NCBI GenBank assembly: GCA_022495995.1
Contig: JAFEMH010000738.1
Coordinates: 369,001-433,000, forward strand
Length of the DNA stretch: 64,000 nucleotides
Source: Adenophora triphylla var. japonica
Taxonomy: Eukaryota > Streptophyta > Magnoliopsida > Asterales > Campanulaceae
Direction: 5' to 3'
Each line of letters begins with the position of its first letter. The stretch's first letter is position 1. Below are positions 10,257 to 21,645 of the stretch, one piece after another. The translations under genes were made by a program, and so were the position numbers. The notes below the pieces were generated by a model, which saw only the letters and a list, made by a program, of their open reading frames with translations, was not told the DNA's origin and ran no database searches.

Positions 10257-11084
10257 ATCTCGGACTAAATATTTGGCTTTTACTTTGCTTAAGACTGGTT
10301 ATTTTTGCCCTTTTTCTGGGATGGTGATGAATTTATAGTTGGAGTGGATGGATATGATCCCCGAATTGCTTGTGTAGTTTGAAAGAGGAATCATCGTGGG
10401 TGATACCAATTAATGGAGAATTTACTCCATCATTCCCTTTTTTTTCTTGGTTGACAATTTAGGAAGTTCAATGATTTTAACATGACAGTTACCGAAATGT
10501 GACTATCTGTTTGGGACTCGAACATTTATATGCAAAACCGAGAGAGTATTTGAAAATCAAGACCGAAACTGGATTTGGTCACATCTCCCTTTTTGCTGGA
10601 TGTGTAGTTGAGATTCAATTGAACAATACAAGGGAGATGTGATCAAATCGTAATCGCTCTCGTCGTCAAGCGGTTTCAAATCTTACTCCTCCTTATTTGT
10701 AATAAATCATTTTCTTTTAAGAAAGATTGAATCTCCTTGAAACTGCATATAGAGAGTTAAGTTATGACCAAATCATACACATTTTTATTTATCATAATCA
10801 TACCCATATAAGAGGCCATACTGAACTTAACAGGGAAGGGAATGAAGTTTAAGGAGGAACATCTCTCTCATCAACAGTGGAGTAAGGGGGTTGGATGTAA
10901 GCAGACTTGCCTTGTATTAAATCACAGATAGGTTGTTTCCAGATAACCCATAGATAGGCTATTTCCGGATGATACATGAATTTTTTTGGGGTTTGATTAG
11001 TACTCTGAAATTTTCTACCGTAGTGGAGTTCTGAACTATTATGATATAGTCATTCCGACCCAAAATAAGTGTCATATTTTGATA
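10257..11084 (+). other. 3' flank of F-box unit 0
   Basis: Non-coding. From about 10875 it matches the 3' flanks of copies A (18640 onward) and B (21120 onward), for example AGGTTGTTTCCAGAT, then TTTGGGGTTTGATTAGTACT. At 11048 it has GATATAGTCATTCCGACCC in place of the Stowaway MITE found in copies A and B, so it shows the uninserted site. It ends where a Helitron begins at 11085. Confidence 0.7.
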
Positions 11085-11479
11085 CTAGTGTAACACCCGT
11101 GCGATGCACGGACTGTGACTAAGACTCAAAAGATGAATTTTTTTTTTTAAAAAAAAAAACAGAAAAGCGAGTTGTTTTTATATATTGTGGAAAAAATTCG
11201 TGAATACTATATTGTTAGTACAAATATCACAGTGGTCAGTGTTATCATCATTACATAAAGACCAAGTTTAGAGACAATATTTATTACTCAATATATCTTA
11301 AAATGAACGTATGACCCATTTTAAATATATAGATGGAGACTTAAAAAATTGAGACCAAGCTTTTAGTAAAATGAGTACATAAACCATTTCCTACCCACAT
11401 AAAAAAATCAAAAAATAAAATAAGTTTAAATAATAATTTGTTTATCTTAAAATATTATATAGATATAGATATCAACAGA

Positions 11480-12830
11480 AAAGCAGACATATCAAATGGT
11501 CAATGGTTCGTTCTTCTCCGTCTGACTTTAAATTACAAAAAAAAATTATGTATTATAATAAAGAAAACTAAATGGAATTATTATTTTTTCCATCTCACAT
11601 AAATACTTTAAAAAATGTACTTCTATACAAAATTGATGTTTTTCATTTCGAAAGTGAATATTACCTCCGATTCAAAATGAATAACCCAAAAATAATACTA
11701 CATTTTTTATCCAAAAAAAAAAAAATTGACCATTATTTCCTTCATCCCAATGAATATTTTAAAAAATAATACTACTTCATTCGCCTCTGCATTGTTTGTA
11801 ATGTTAGTGCTTTCATCTCAAAATATGACATTAATTTTTTAGACGAATAAAGTAGTATTATTTTTTGAAATGTTCATTGAGACGAAGGAAGCTATGTTCA
11901 TTTTTTTTGGGCATATAAAAAAATTCTACTTTTTAAGAAAAAATAATTCCTTTAATTCAAAAATGAATATTACTTTCGTCCCATAATTAATAAGACTACT
12001 TTCTATATCAAAAAAAATTGCTTCATTTGCCTCAATGAATTTAATTGGCTCAATTAATATTTATTTTCTGAAACGAAGACACTAACATTATAAACATTAA
12101 TATTTACAAAAGATTTTTAGAAAATAATATTACTTCGGCTAAAAAAATAAATTACCATCTTCGTCCCAATGAATATTTTATAAAATATTACTTAATTTGT
12201 TTAAAAAATTAATGTAATATTTTGAAATAAAGGCACTAACATTACAAACATTAATTTTTGAGGCGAATGAAGCAATATTTTTTTTTTTAAATATTCATTG
12301 GGGTGAAGAAAGTAATGTGCATTTTTTTTGACAAAAAAAGTAGTATTATTTTTTGGTTATTCATTTTGAGTTGAAAGTAATATTCATTTTTGAAATGAAG
12401 AAAATAATTTTTTTATAGAATGACATTTTTTTAAAGTATTTACTTGAGATGGAAAATATAATTTCCCCTTCTAGTTTTCTTTATTGTAGTTTTCTTTATT
12501 AAGACATAATTTTTATTTTGCAATTTAAAGTGAGACGTAGAATAACGAACCTTTGGACCTTTAGTTGCTGATAGTGGTAATTTGAATTCGCTACTTCAAG
12601 TAGCTAGTTCAAATTTTAGTTTTTATTTTATTTTATTTTTTATAATATCATAAATATTGAAATAAAATTGAGCAAATTTAAACTTGCTACACCGTGTAGC
12701 AAGTTTAATCAGACAAAATTATAAACTCGCTACACCGTTTAGCGAGTTTCAAAAAATGAGTCATTTAGGTCAATAGTTTGGAAGGCTTATTATTTTTGAT
12801 AAAGAGAATTAAAAAAAAAATCAAAAGATT
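11480..12830. repeat. foldback (long inverted repeat) remnant inside H1
   Basis: The stretch around 11510-11720 (TCTGACTTTAAATTAC, then ATGTATTATAATAAAGAAAA) is repeated in inverted order around 12330-12540, with a centre near 12000-12060. The right arm continues to about 12830 and includes paired dyads such as CTTGCTACACCGTGTAGCAA. It is the same family as the complete foldback element at 28714-29923, but its left end is worn and no target duplication is seen here. Confidence 0.6.
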
Positions 12831-15800
12831 TGGTCATACCAAAAAGATAGTACAGTTATCTAATAAAAATTAATAACATTCTTTTTCAAATGGAAACTTT
12901 CCATTAACTCATGCTCGTACATATAAAAAATATGTCATATTTATTTATATTATAACACATCATGAACATAATTATGATATTTATTTTCAATTTAACTTAT
13001 TTAATTGTGAGAAGAAAAATCAAAATCCTAAAAACACTAACAATTGTGTTAAATGAAAAAAAAAAATTCCAAACTCTCCGCTCCCTCATCAAACCCAACT
13101 CACTCATTCCTCTCCCTCTTTTAAAATACCAATTTATATTATCTTTATTTCTTAGAATATTGTCATGCACTTCAATCAAAATTTTTAAAACGATGACCAT
13201 CATTCCCGATATTCGTCTTTATAAATACACAATTTTTTGAGACCGATAGAGAAATCGACAAATTTATTAATACTTTATTTACTATGCTTCAAATATTTTT
13301 TTAAGAAATATTAAATAAATTGTTTGATGTATTGAACTAAAATAAATCCAATAACCATATTAACCCATCCCACTTATTAAATAGAAACCCAAACCCAGAT
13401 TCATCACACTCCCACTATACATATATAGATATAGATTATTATTATTATATTAAATAACCCTATATACTTTATAAATGGACAATAATTTTGTTTATAAAAT
13501 TTCAACACCCTTTCAACTCATCATCCTATACCCCACCATTTTTTTTTATTTTTTATAATTTTTTTGTATGATTAGTAAAATTATTATTATTATTATCATT
13601 TATAATTAAAAAACATAATTCACATTTAAATAAATTTAACTATAAAGATATTGAAAAATTAAAAAGGATAATTAAGAAATTTATATTTAAAAAAGAGGAT
13701 TTTTTTTATGTGTCCAAATCAAATGAAAATAGTTTCTATTTATAGAGGAAAAAAATTATGAATTTTGATGTAAAAAAAAATTACTTTTTTATAAAACAAT
13801 TGAGGTCAAAAAAAGGGGATAAAAAATAAAAATCTAAAATAAAACCGGCCAATCAGAGATCGCCAGGTGTCACAATTTACAAACATTTATTTTTGAGGCG
13901 AATGAAGCAATATTTTTTTTAAATATTCATTGGGGTGAAGGAAGTAATGTGCATTTTTTTGACAAAAGAAATAGTATTATTTTTTGGTTATTCATTTTGA
14001 GTTGAAAGTAATATTCATTTTTGAAATGAAGAAAATAATTTTTTTATAGAATGACATTTTTTATAGTATTTACTTGAGATGGAAAATATAATTTTCCCTT
14101 CTAGTTTTCTTTATTGTAGTTTTCTTTATTAAGACATAATTTTTATTTTGCAATTTAGAGTGAGACATAGAATAACGAACCTTTGGACCTTTTGTTGCTG
14201 ATAGTGGTAATTTGAATTCGCTACTTCAAGTAGCTAGTTCAAATTTTAGTTTTTATTTTTTATAATAGCATAAATATTGAAATTAAATTGAGCAAATTTA
14301 AACTTGCTACACCGTATAACGAGTTCAATCAGACAAAATTATAAACTCGCTACACAGTTTAGCGAGTTTCAAAAAATGTGTCATTTAGGTTAATAGTTTG
14401 GAAGGCTTATTATTTTTGATAAAGAGAATTAAAAAAAAAAATCAAAAGATTTGGTCATACCAAAAAGATAGTACAGTAATATAATAAAAATTAATAACAT
14501 AATTATGATATTTATTTTCAAATTAACTTATTTAATGTTGAGAAGAAAAATCAAATTCCTAAAAACACTAACAATTGTGTTAAATGAAAAAAAAAAATTC
14601 CCAAACCCTCCGATCCCTCATCAAACCCAACCCACTGATTCCTCTCCCTCTTTTAAAATACCAATTTATACTATCTTTATTTCTTAGAATATTGTCATGC
14701 ACTTCAATCAAAAATTTTTAAATGATGACCATCTTTCTCGATATTCGTCCTTATGAATACACAATTTTGTGAGATCGATACAAAAATTGACAAATTTATT
14801 AATACTTTATTTACTATGCGTCAAAGAATTTTTTTAAGAAAAATTAAATAAATTGTTTGATGTATCGAACTACAATAAACTCAATAAACATATTACTCGA
14901 TCCCACTTATTAAATAGAAACTCAAACCCACATTCATCACACTCCGCCATATATATATATATCTATAGTATAAATGAAGGGTGCTTTTTGAACAGTTGAG
15001 TGAACAGTTATACGGGCAAAAATGGCCCTTTTGCCCTCACTATTCACTCTCTTTCCTGTTTTGCCCTCCCACCTTTGTATGTCGTGCGACATACATGTTT
15101 TTTTTTTTGAAGATATATAAAAAAAAATAAAAATTTCACGTGTCCTTAGACACGGACATGTGCTAGGAGATTTATGTTAATTAAAAAAAAAAAAGACCCG
15201 TGTCCTCGGACACGGGCATATGTACTAGTATATTATATATAATAACCCTATCTACTTTATATATACACAATGATTTTCTTTATACATATTCAACATCATT
15301 CCAACTCATCATTCTATACCCCATCACTTTTATTTTATTTTATATTCTTTATTTTTTTTATTAGTAAAATTATTATTATTATTATTATTATTATCATTTA
15401 TAATAAAAAAAAATATTTCACACTTAATTAATTTTCACTAAAAAGAAATTGAAAAATTAGCAAAGGATAATTAACAAATTAAAATTTAAAAAAGATGAAT
15501 TTTTTTCTGTGTCCAAATCAAATGAAAGAAGTCTCTATTTATAGAGAAAAAAAATTATGAATTTTGGTGTAAAAAAAATTAAAATAAAACTAATTTAATA
15601 TAAAATAATTGAGGTAAAAGAAATAGGAGGAAAAAAATAATCTGAAATACAACCAACCAATGAAAAGGTGACACGTGGATTTTCAAATTTTTTCACTTCT
15701 GCCATTGATGGAAATGACCAAATTGCCTTTCAGTGAAAATTCAACACATGTCCGTAAATCAAAAAAAAAAAAAAAAAAAGAGAAAATTCACAGAATAACG

Positions 15801-17145
15801 AACCTTTGGACCTTTTGTTGCTGATAGTGGTAATTTGAATTCGCTACTTCAAGTAGCTAGTTCAAATTTTAGTTTTTATTTTTTATAATAGCATAAATAT
15901 TGAAATTAAATTGAGCAAATTTAAACTTGCTACACCGTGTAGCGAGTTCAATCAGACAAAATTATAAACTCGCTACACAGTTTAGCGAGTTTCAAAAAAT
16001 GTGTCATTTAGGTCAATAGTTTAGAAGGCTTATGATTTTTGATAAAGAGAATTAAAAAAAAATCCAAAAGATTTGGTCATACCAAAAAGATAGTACAGTA
16101 ATATAATAAAAAATAATAACATAATTATGATATTTATTTTCAAATTAACTTATTTAATGTTGAGAAGAAAAATCAAATTCCTAAAAACACTAACAATTGT
16201 GTTAAATGAAAAAAAAATTCCTAAACCCTCCGCTCCCTCATCAAACCCAACCCACTAATTCCTCTCCCTCTTTTAAAATACCAATTTATAATATCTTTAT
16301 TTCTTAGAATATTGTCATGCACTTCAATCAAATTTTTTTAAATGATGACCATCTTTCCCGATATTCGTCTTTATAAATACACAATTTTGTGAGACCGATA
16401 CAAAAATCGACAAATTTATTAATACTTTATTTACTATGCGTCAAAGAATTTTTTTAAGAAAAATTAAATAAATTGTTTGATGTATCGAACTACAATAAAC
16501 TCAATAAACATATTACTCGATCCCACTTATTAAATAGAAACTCAAACCCACATTCATCACACTCCGCCCTATATATATATATTATATATAACAACCCTAT
16601 CTACTTTATATATACACAATGATTTTCTTTATACATATTCAACATCATTCCAACTCATCATCCTATATCCCATCACTTTTATTTTATTTTATATTCTTTA
16701 TTTTTTTTATTAGTAAAATTATTATTATTATTATTATAATTATCATTTATAATAAAAAAAATATTTCACACTTAATTAATTTTCACTAAAAAGAAGTTGA
16801 AAAATTAGCAAAGGATAATTAACAAATTAAAATTTAAAAAAGATGAATTTTTTTCTGTGTCCAAATTAAATGAAAGAAGTCTCTATTTATAGAGAAAAAA
16901 AATTATGAATTTTGGTGTAAAAAAAAATTAAAATAAAATTAATTTAATATAAAATAATTGAGGTAAAAGAAATAGGAGGAAAAAAAAATTTGAAATACAA
17001 CCAACCAATGAAAAGGTGACACATGGATTTTCAAAAAAATTCACTTCTGCCATTGATGGAAATGACCAAATTGCCCTTCAGTGAAAATTCAACACATGTC
17101 CGTAAAAAAAAAAAAAAAAAAAAAAAAAGAAAAGAAAATTCACAG
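12240..17145. repeat. three tandem copies of a 1.35-1.63 kb unit inside H1
   Basis: A block starting GAATAACGAACCTTTGGACC is found at 12540, 14170 and 15793 and is followed each time by the same order: TAGCGAGTTTC dyads, GATTTGGTCATACC, CCTCTCCCTCTTTTAAAATA, TTAAATAGAAAC, then the AT-rich ATTATTATTATC tract. Copies 2 and 3 both end at GAAAATTCACAG (about 15792 and 17144), which marks the duplication breakpoint. Copy 2 is longer only because it carries a 267-bp Helitron. No protein is encoded. Confidence 0.8.
14962..15228 (+). mobile_element. mini-Helitron (267 bp)
   Basis: Starts TCTATAGTATAAATGAAGGG after an A and ends with a hairpin (CCCGTGTCC-TC-GGACACGGG, 15197-15216), eight bases, then CTAG and a host T. 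The sister repeat (copy 3, about 16565-16590) reads straight through this point in a TATATA tract and lacks the insert, which is the empty site. A second, weaker hairpin (CACGTGTCCTTAGACACGGA) lies near 15139. It encodes nothing. Confidence 0.85.
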
Positions 17146-17318
17146 CATTCACGCTCCATTTTAGGCGCGTGTAATACGCGCGCCGAATTCAGCCCACAAC
17201 AACGCGCCACGTGGTTCGTTTTTCTTGTTAACTTCATTTTTGCCACCGTGTGAAGTTACGAAAATGCCCTTGATTTTGGGGGGAAAGTGAGACTTTCCTG
17301 TTATTATATATAGATAGA
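17146..17318. other. 5'-terminal region of Helitron H1 (minus strand)
   Basis: GC-richer than the rest of H1, with GGCGCGTGTAATACGCGCGCC (an imperfect dyad near 17163-17183). No coding potential recognised. The poly-A run just before it (17105-17128) gives meaningless Lys/Phe-rich open frames. Confidence 0.5.
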
Positions 17319-17418
17319 TTTATTTGGTCAAAGTTCAATCAAACTGATGATCAGGAAATCAAAATATGACATTTATTTTGGGATGAAAAGCGAATTCAAT
17401 AGTCGGGGGATAGAGACA

Positions 17419-17552
17419 GGGGCGGATCTAGCCATTTTTGACGTGAGCTGGAGCCCACGTCAGACCTCAGAATTTTGAAAAAAAAAAATTTTTTTTTACC
17501 TAAGTCACCAACTATAAGCTCACGCGATTCCAAAATTCTGGATCCGCGCCAG
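17419..17552. repeat. short repeat bounded by GGCGGATC inverted ends (copies at 19910 and 22393)
   Basis: About 134 bp bounded by GGGGCGGATCTAGCC and CTGGATCCGCGCC, which are imperfect inverted ends, with GATAGA-like bases on both sides. A small MITE is likely, but the target duplication is not clean. The same sequence is present upstream of the F-box gene in all three units, so it is older than the duplications. Confidence 0.45.
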
Positions 17553-17813
17553 GATAGAATAGAGAAGTCAGTATATAGAGTAGTACTTCTTTGAATAAAT
17601 TTGGACAATGTCAACCATCTCAATCAAGGATCATCTTCCTACTGGTTTCATCATTCTCAATCAACCAAGAATTTTGGTAATGTGGTCCTAATCAAGACTT
17701 TTAAGTCATCAAAGTCTCCCTCCAACCTTCATAAAAATTTCTTTCATAACAATCATTCAATTCCTATATATATCTCAACATTCATCTCTACTAAGGTCCT
17801 GAATACGGCAACC

Positions 17814-18372
17814 ATGTCGAATGGACCAAATCTTCCGCAAGACATCACCATTGAAATCCTCTCTCGACTCCCAGCGAAATCACTCTGCACCTTTAAATCC
17901 GTATCAAAGCCATGGCAAGCTTTAATCTCCGAACCCCACTTCATTCAAAGGCACCTCAAGCGCAATACCCACAACAAAAAGCTTGTAATCATATCACCCT
18001 CTTCACATTCTCTCTTCTCAATCGAGTTTGATGATGATCACAAACATGGAATCGCGACAAAGCTTGAGTTCAATCACCCGAACCAATGGGCGAAGGTAAT
18101 GGGTTCTTGTAATGGGTTGTTATTTGTTGTTAGTATATATGGAAATTATTTTCTTCTCAACCCAACAACTCGAGAATCAGTAAGATTTACAGGTTTACCT
18201 CGTACCCTTGATCCTGATTCTGTTCGTGTTATATATGGATTCGGGTATGATCAATCTTCAAGTGATTACAAAGTCAGTTGCAATTACGCATCATCATGCT
18301 CATAATGATGATAAAATTGATGATTTTGTTGATGTTTTTTCTGTAAAAGCAAAAGAATGGAAGAGTGTAGGA
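17814..18372 (+). pseudogene. F-box gene copy A, truncated by a frameshift and a deletion
   Basis: The ATG at 17814 starts MSNGPNLPQDITIEI as in the intact copy C. The F-box and the start of the F-box-associated domain (GSCNGLL, NPTTRES, YGFGYD) are intact. One extra A (AAAGTCAGTTGC versus AAAGTCGTTGC in copy C) shifts the frame, ending the protein at 18305 with NYASSCS. Homology ends at GAATGGAAGAGTGTAGG, where the rest of the gene is replaced by a patch copied from its own upstream parts. A truncated F-box-only product of about 163 residues could be made, but nothing shows that it is. Confidence 0.85.
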
Positions 18373-19157
18373 GGATTTTGTTGATGTTTTTACCTCGTAC
18401 CCTTGATCCTGATTCTGTTCGTGTTATTTGTTATTGTTGTTGTTGTTATTATTATTATTTTAGTCTTTATAATTTCATTCAGCACTTTTTCAGCTTATTA
18501 ATCAAACCAGTCATACTCACTTGTAACAGCTCATCAGCACTTCAAAAAAACTAAATCAAACAGCATCACAGCTCATAAGTCATAAGTTATAAGTTATAGC
18601 ACATATCAATAAGCTAAATCAAACGGGCCCTAAGAGGGTTGAATGTAAGCAATCTTGCCTTATATTAAAGCACAGATAGGTTGTTTCCAGATGACCCATA
18701 TAGAGGCTATTTCCGTATGATATATGATGAAAATTATGTCGAAAATTGCATGGACTGACTGCTGCTTCGTAACAAAGAAGCGTAGACAGTTTAGTGAGCC
18801 ATTTTGTTTTATTCCTCATATTCCTAAACCAAAAAATAGTGAGTATTTGACTCTATCGGTAATAATGGAAAAAGAGGAACAACTCTTATCCATGAACAAT
18901 TTCAACATGAAGTTTTCTGAAGCTTACAGAATGCATTGACGAAGGGGAAGTTGATGTGAAGGTGTCTAATGACCCAATTCATCTCATCATCCAGTTCATG
19001 TTACTAGTATTTTTTTAGTAGGATTTTAGGGTTTAAATTGTAGAGTTTAAGGTATTGCTTTCGGTGCTCTTACATCTTTACTGGACCTAATGTTTTGGGG
19101 TTTGATTAGTACTCTGAAATTTTCTACTGTAGTGGAGTTCTGAACTATTAAAATATA
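18373..19157 (+). other. 3' region of F-box unit A
   Basis: After the filler patch (18373-18428) there is an ATT/GTT microsatellite, then a repeat-like block with AACAGCTCATCAGCACTTCA and AAACGGGCCCTAA. The latter looks like one end of an hAT-type element (GGGCCCGTTTG on the minus strand). A frame at about 18724-18939 (KKRRQFSEPFCFIPHI, then MEKEEQLLSM) could be the end of another F-box-like gene. I do not recognise it securely. Confidence 0.45.
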
Positions 19158-19773
19158 TTCCCTCCGACCCATAATACCTTACCCATTTTGCTATTTTGGG
19201 CGTCCCACTTTAAAGTAACACTTTCCTAAAAAAGAAACTTTTAATACTTCTTTATTCATGGGACCCACTAGGGATGACCAAAACCGGTTCCGGGCCCGGT
19301 TCCGGTTCGGAAAATGTATGACCCTTAACCGGCCCGGATTGCTCACGGTTGCTCCAAGCTAATCCGGGTTCCGGTTTTCTCCCCGGTTCGTCCGGTTTCG
19401 GGCTTTTTCCGGTCCGGTTCTATTGAAAAACAATGAATTTTCGTCCGGTTCCGGGCTTTTTTCGGTCCGGTTCACCATTTTGGTGACCCTTAACCGGCCA
19501 GGCTCCAAACCGGTTCCGGTTACCCCGGTTCCGGTTTTCGAGACGGTTCATGGCGGTTTCGGGCTTTTCCGGTCCGGTTTTCCGGTTCCGGCCCGATTTG
19601 GCCATCCCTAGGACCCACTTGTCATACTCACAACAACTATCCACTTACTATTCTCTACCCCACTTTCTCTCTCCTACCCACTCACAACTCCTACTTTAAT
19701 AACATTATATATATTCACTCCTTATTTTTCGTTCTCAACAGTAAACGAGTAACTTAATATGGAACGGAGGGAG
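19158..19773. mobile_element. Stowaway MITE (unit A), interrupted by an hAT MITE
   Basis: Ends are TTCCCTCCGACCCATAATA and, inverted, GGAACGGAGGGAG, flanked by TA on both sides (19156-19157 and 19774-19775). This is the Stowaway (Tc1/mariner) pattern. Without the hAT insert and one copy of its target duplication it is about 266 bp. Unit 0 (about 11048) shows the uninserted site with a single TA. Confidence 0.85.
19269..19610. mobile_element. hAT MITE nested in the Stowaway (unit A, 342 bp)
   Basis: Inverted ends TAGGGATGACCAAA and TTTGGCCATCCCTA are flanked by a perfect 8-bp duplication GGACCCAC (19261-19268 and 19611-19618), as hAT elements make. The interior is full of CCGGTTCCGG-type short repeats, which give spurious Arg/Gly/Asn-rich open frames on both strands. 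It encodes no transposase. Confidence 0.9.
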
Positions 19774-20297
19774 TAGTCATTTCGACCCAAAATAAGTGTC
19801 ATATGTTGACATTTTACTTGGTCAAATTTCAATCAAACTGATCAGAAAATCAAAATATGACATTTATTTTGGGTTGAAAAGCGAATTCAATAGTTGGGGG
19901 ATAGAGACAGGGGCGGATCTAGCCATTTTTGACGTGAGCTGGAGCCCACGTCAGACATCAGAATTTTGAAAAAAAAAATTTTTTTACCTAAATCACCAAC
20001 TATAAGCTCACGCGGTTCCAAAATTCTGGATCCGCGCCAGAATAGAATAGAGAAGTCATTATATAGAGTAGTACTTCTTTGAATAAATTTGGACAATGTC
20101 AACCATCTCAATCAAGGATCATCTTCCTGCTGGTTTCATCATTCTCAATCAACCAAGAATTTTGGTAATGTGGTCCTATTCAAGACTTTTAAGTCATCAA
20201 AGTCTCCCTCCAACCTTCATAAAAATTTCTTTCATAACAATCATTCAATTCCTATATCTCAACATTCATCTCTACTAAGGTCTTGAATACGGAAACC

Positions 20298-20870
20298 ATG
20301 TCGAATGGACCAAATCTTCCGCAAGACATCACCATTGAAATCCTCTCTCGACTCCCAGCGAAATCACTCTGCACCTTTAAATCCGTATCAAAGCCATGGC
20401 AAGCTTTAATCTCCGAACCCCACTTCATTCAAAGGCACCTCAAGCGCAATACTCACAACAAAAAGCTTGTAATCATATCACCCTCTTCACATTCTCTCTT
20501 CTCAATCGAGTTTGATGATGATCACAAACATGGAATCGCGACAAAGCTTGAGTTCAATCACCCGAACTAATGGGCGAAGGTAATGGGTTCTTGTAATGGG
20601 TTGTTATTTGTTGTTAGTATATATGGAAATTATTTTCTTCTCAACCCAACAACTCGAGAATCAGTAAGATTTACAGGTTTACCTCGTACCCTTGATCCTG
20701 ATTCTGTTCGTGTTATATATGGATTCGGGTATGATCAATCTTCAAGTGATTACAAAGTCAGTTGCAATTACGCATCATCATGCTCATAATGATGATAAAA
20801 TTGATGATTTTGTTGATGTTTTTTCTGTAAAAGCAAAAGAATGGAAGAGTGTAGGAGGATTTTGTTGATG
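20298..20870 (+). pseudogene. F-box gene copy B, two disabling changes
   Basis: The ATG at 20298 begins the same MSNGPNLPQDITIEI. A TAA at 20568-20570 replaces the CAA of CCGAACCAATGG in the other copies, so the product stops after about 90 residues (HPN). Further on the copy shares with A the extra A (AAAGTCAGTTGC) and the same break after GTGTAGG. The new stop is a C-to-T change that arose after A and B separated. Confidence 0.9.
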
Positions 20871-21645
20871 TTTTTACCTCGTACCCTTGATCCTGATTAC
20901 GTTTCGTGTTATTTGTTATTGTTGTTGTTGTTATTATTATTATTTTAGTCTTTATAATTTCATTCAGCACTTTTTCAGCTTATTAATCAAACCAGTCATA
21001 CTCACTTGTAACAGCTCATCAGCACTTCAAAAAAACTAAATCAAACAGCATCACAGCTCATAAGTCATAAGTTATAAGTTATAGCACATATCAATAAGCT
21101 AAATCAAACGGGCCCTAAGAGGGTTGAATGTAAGCAATCTTGCCTTATATTAAAGCACAGATAGGTTGTTTCCAGATGACCCATATAGAGGCTATTTCCG
21201 TATGATATATGATGAAAATTATGTCGAAAATTGCATGGATCGACCTGGCCGCTTCGTAACAAAGAAGCGTAGACAGTTTAGTGAGCCATTTTGTTTTATT
21301 CCTCATATTCCTAAACCAAAAAATAGTGAGTATTTGACTCTATCGGTAATAATGGAAAAAGAGGAACAACTCTTATCCATGAACAATTTCAACATGAAGT
21401 TTTCTGAAGCTTTACGTATCGATTTGACGAAGGGGAAGTTGATGTGAAGGTGTCTAATGACCCAATTCATCTCATCATCCAGTTCATGTTACTAGTATTT
21501 TTTTAGTAGGATTTTAGGGTTTAAATTGTAGAGTTTAAGGTATTGCTTTCGGTGCTCTTACATCTTTACTGGACCTAATGTTTTGGGGTTTGATTAGTAC
21601 TCTGAAATTTTCTACTGTAGTGGAGTTCTGAACTATTAAAATATA
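20871..21645 (+). other. 3' region of F-box unit B
   Basis: Matches 18373-19157 of unit A. The uncharacterised frame (about 21166-21447) is slightly longer here and differs from A around GGATCGACCTGGCCGC, where the two copies no longer agree over about 10 bp. No further feature seen. Confidence 0.5.

Larger units (their letters stand above)
11085..17318 (-). mobile_element. Helitron H1 (6.2 kb, non-autonomous, minus strand)
   Basis: Read on the minus strand, the 5' end is TCTATCTATATATAATAACA (17318 downward) and the 3' end is a hairpin (CCGTGC-ATC-GCACGG, 11111-11097), eight bases, then CTAG (11088-11085), followed by host T. These are the Helitron termini: 5' TC, a subterminal hairpin, CTRR, and insertion between A and T. 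Removing it joins TTTTGATA to TTTATTTGGTC, which matches the uninterrupted sequence in copies B (about 19810-19830) and C. No Rep/helicase is encoded, so it is non-autonomous. The interior is AT-rich with a foldback remnant and a tandem triplication. Confidence 0.8.
17319..19790 (+). repeat. F-box tandem unit A (period about 2.49 kb)
   Basis: The unit repeats at 19790-22270 (B) and from 22270 (C). The landmark GGGGCGGATCTAGCC is at 17419, 19910 and 22393, giving periods of 2491 and 2483 bp. Each unit has a 5' flank with this short repeat, an F-box gene, and (A and B) a 3' flank with nested MITEs. Copy C keeps a full gene and diverges after it. Confidence 0.9.

Noticed and set aside
17023..17253. 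Lys-rich open frame
   Set aside because: Produced by a poly-A run at the end of the third tandem copy.
18430..18640. Complete hAT element ending GGGCCC in units A and B
   Set aside because: Only one end (AAACGGGCCCTAA) is visible; no matching second end or 8-bp duplication found.
19420..19644. Asn/Arg-rich open frames on both strands (also 21740-22127)
   Set aside because: Shadows of the CCGGTTCCGG repeats in the hAT MITE.
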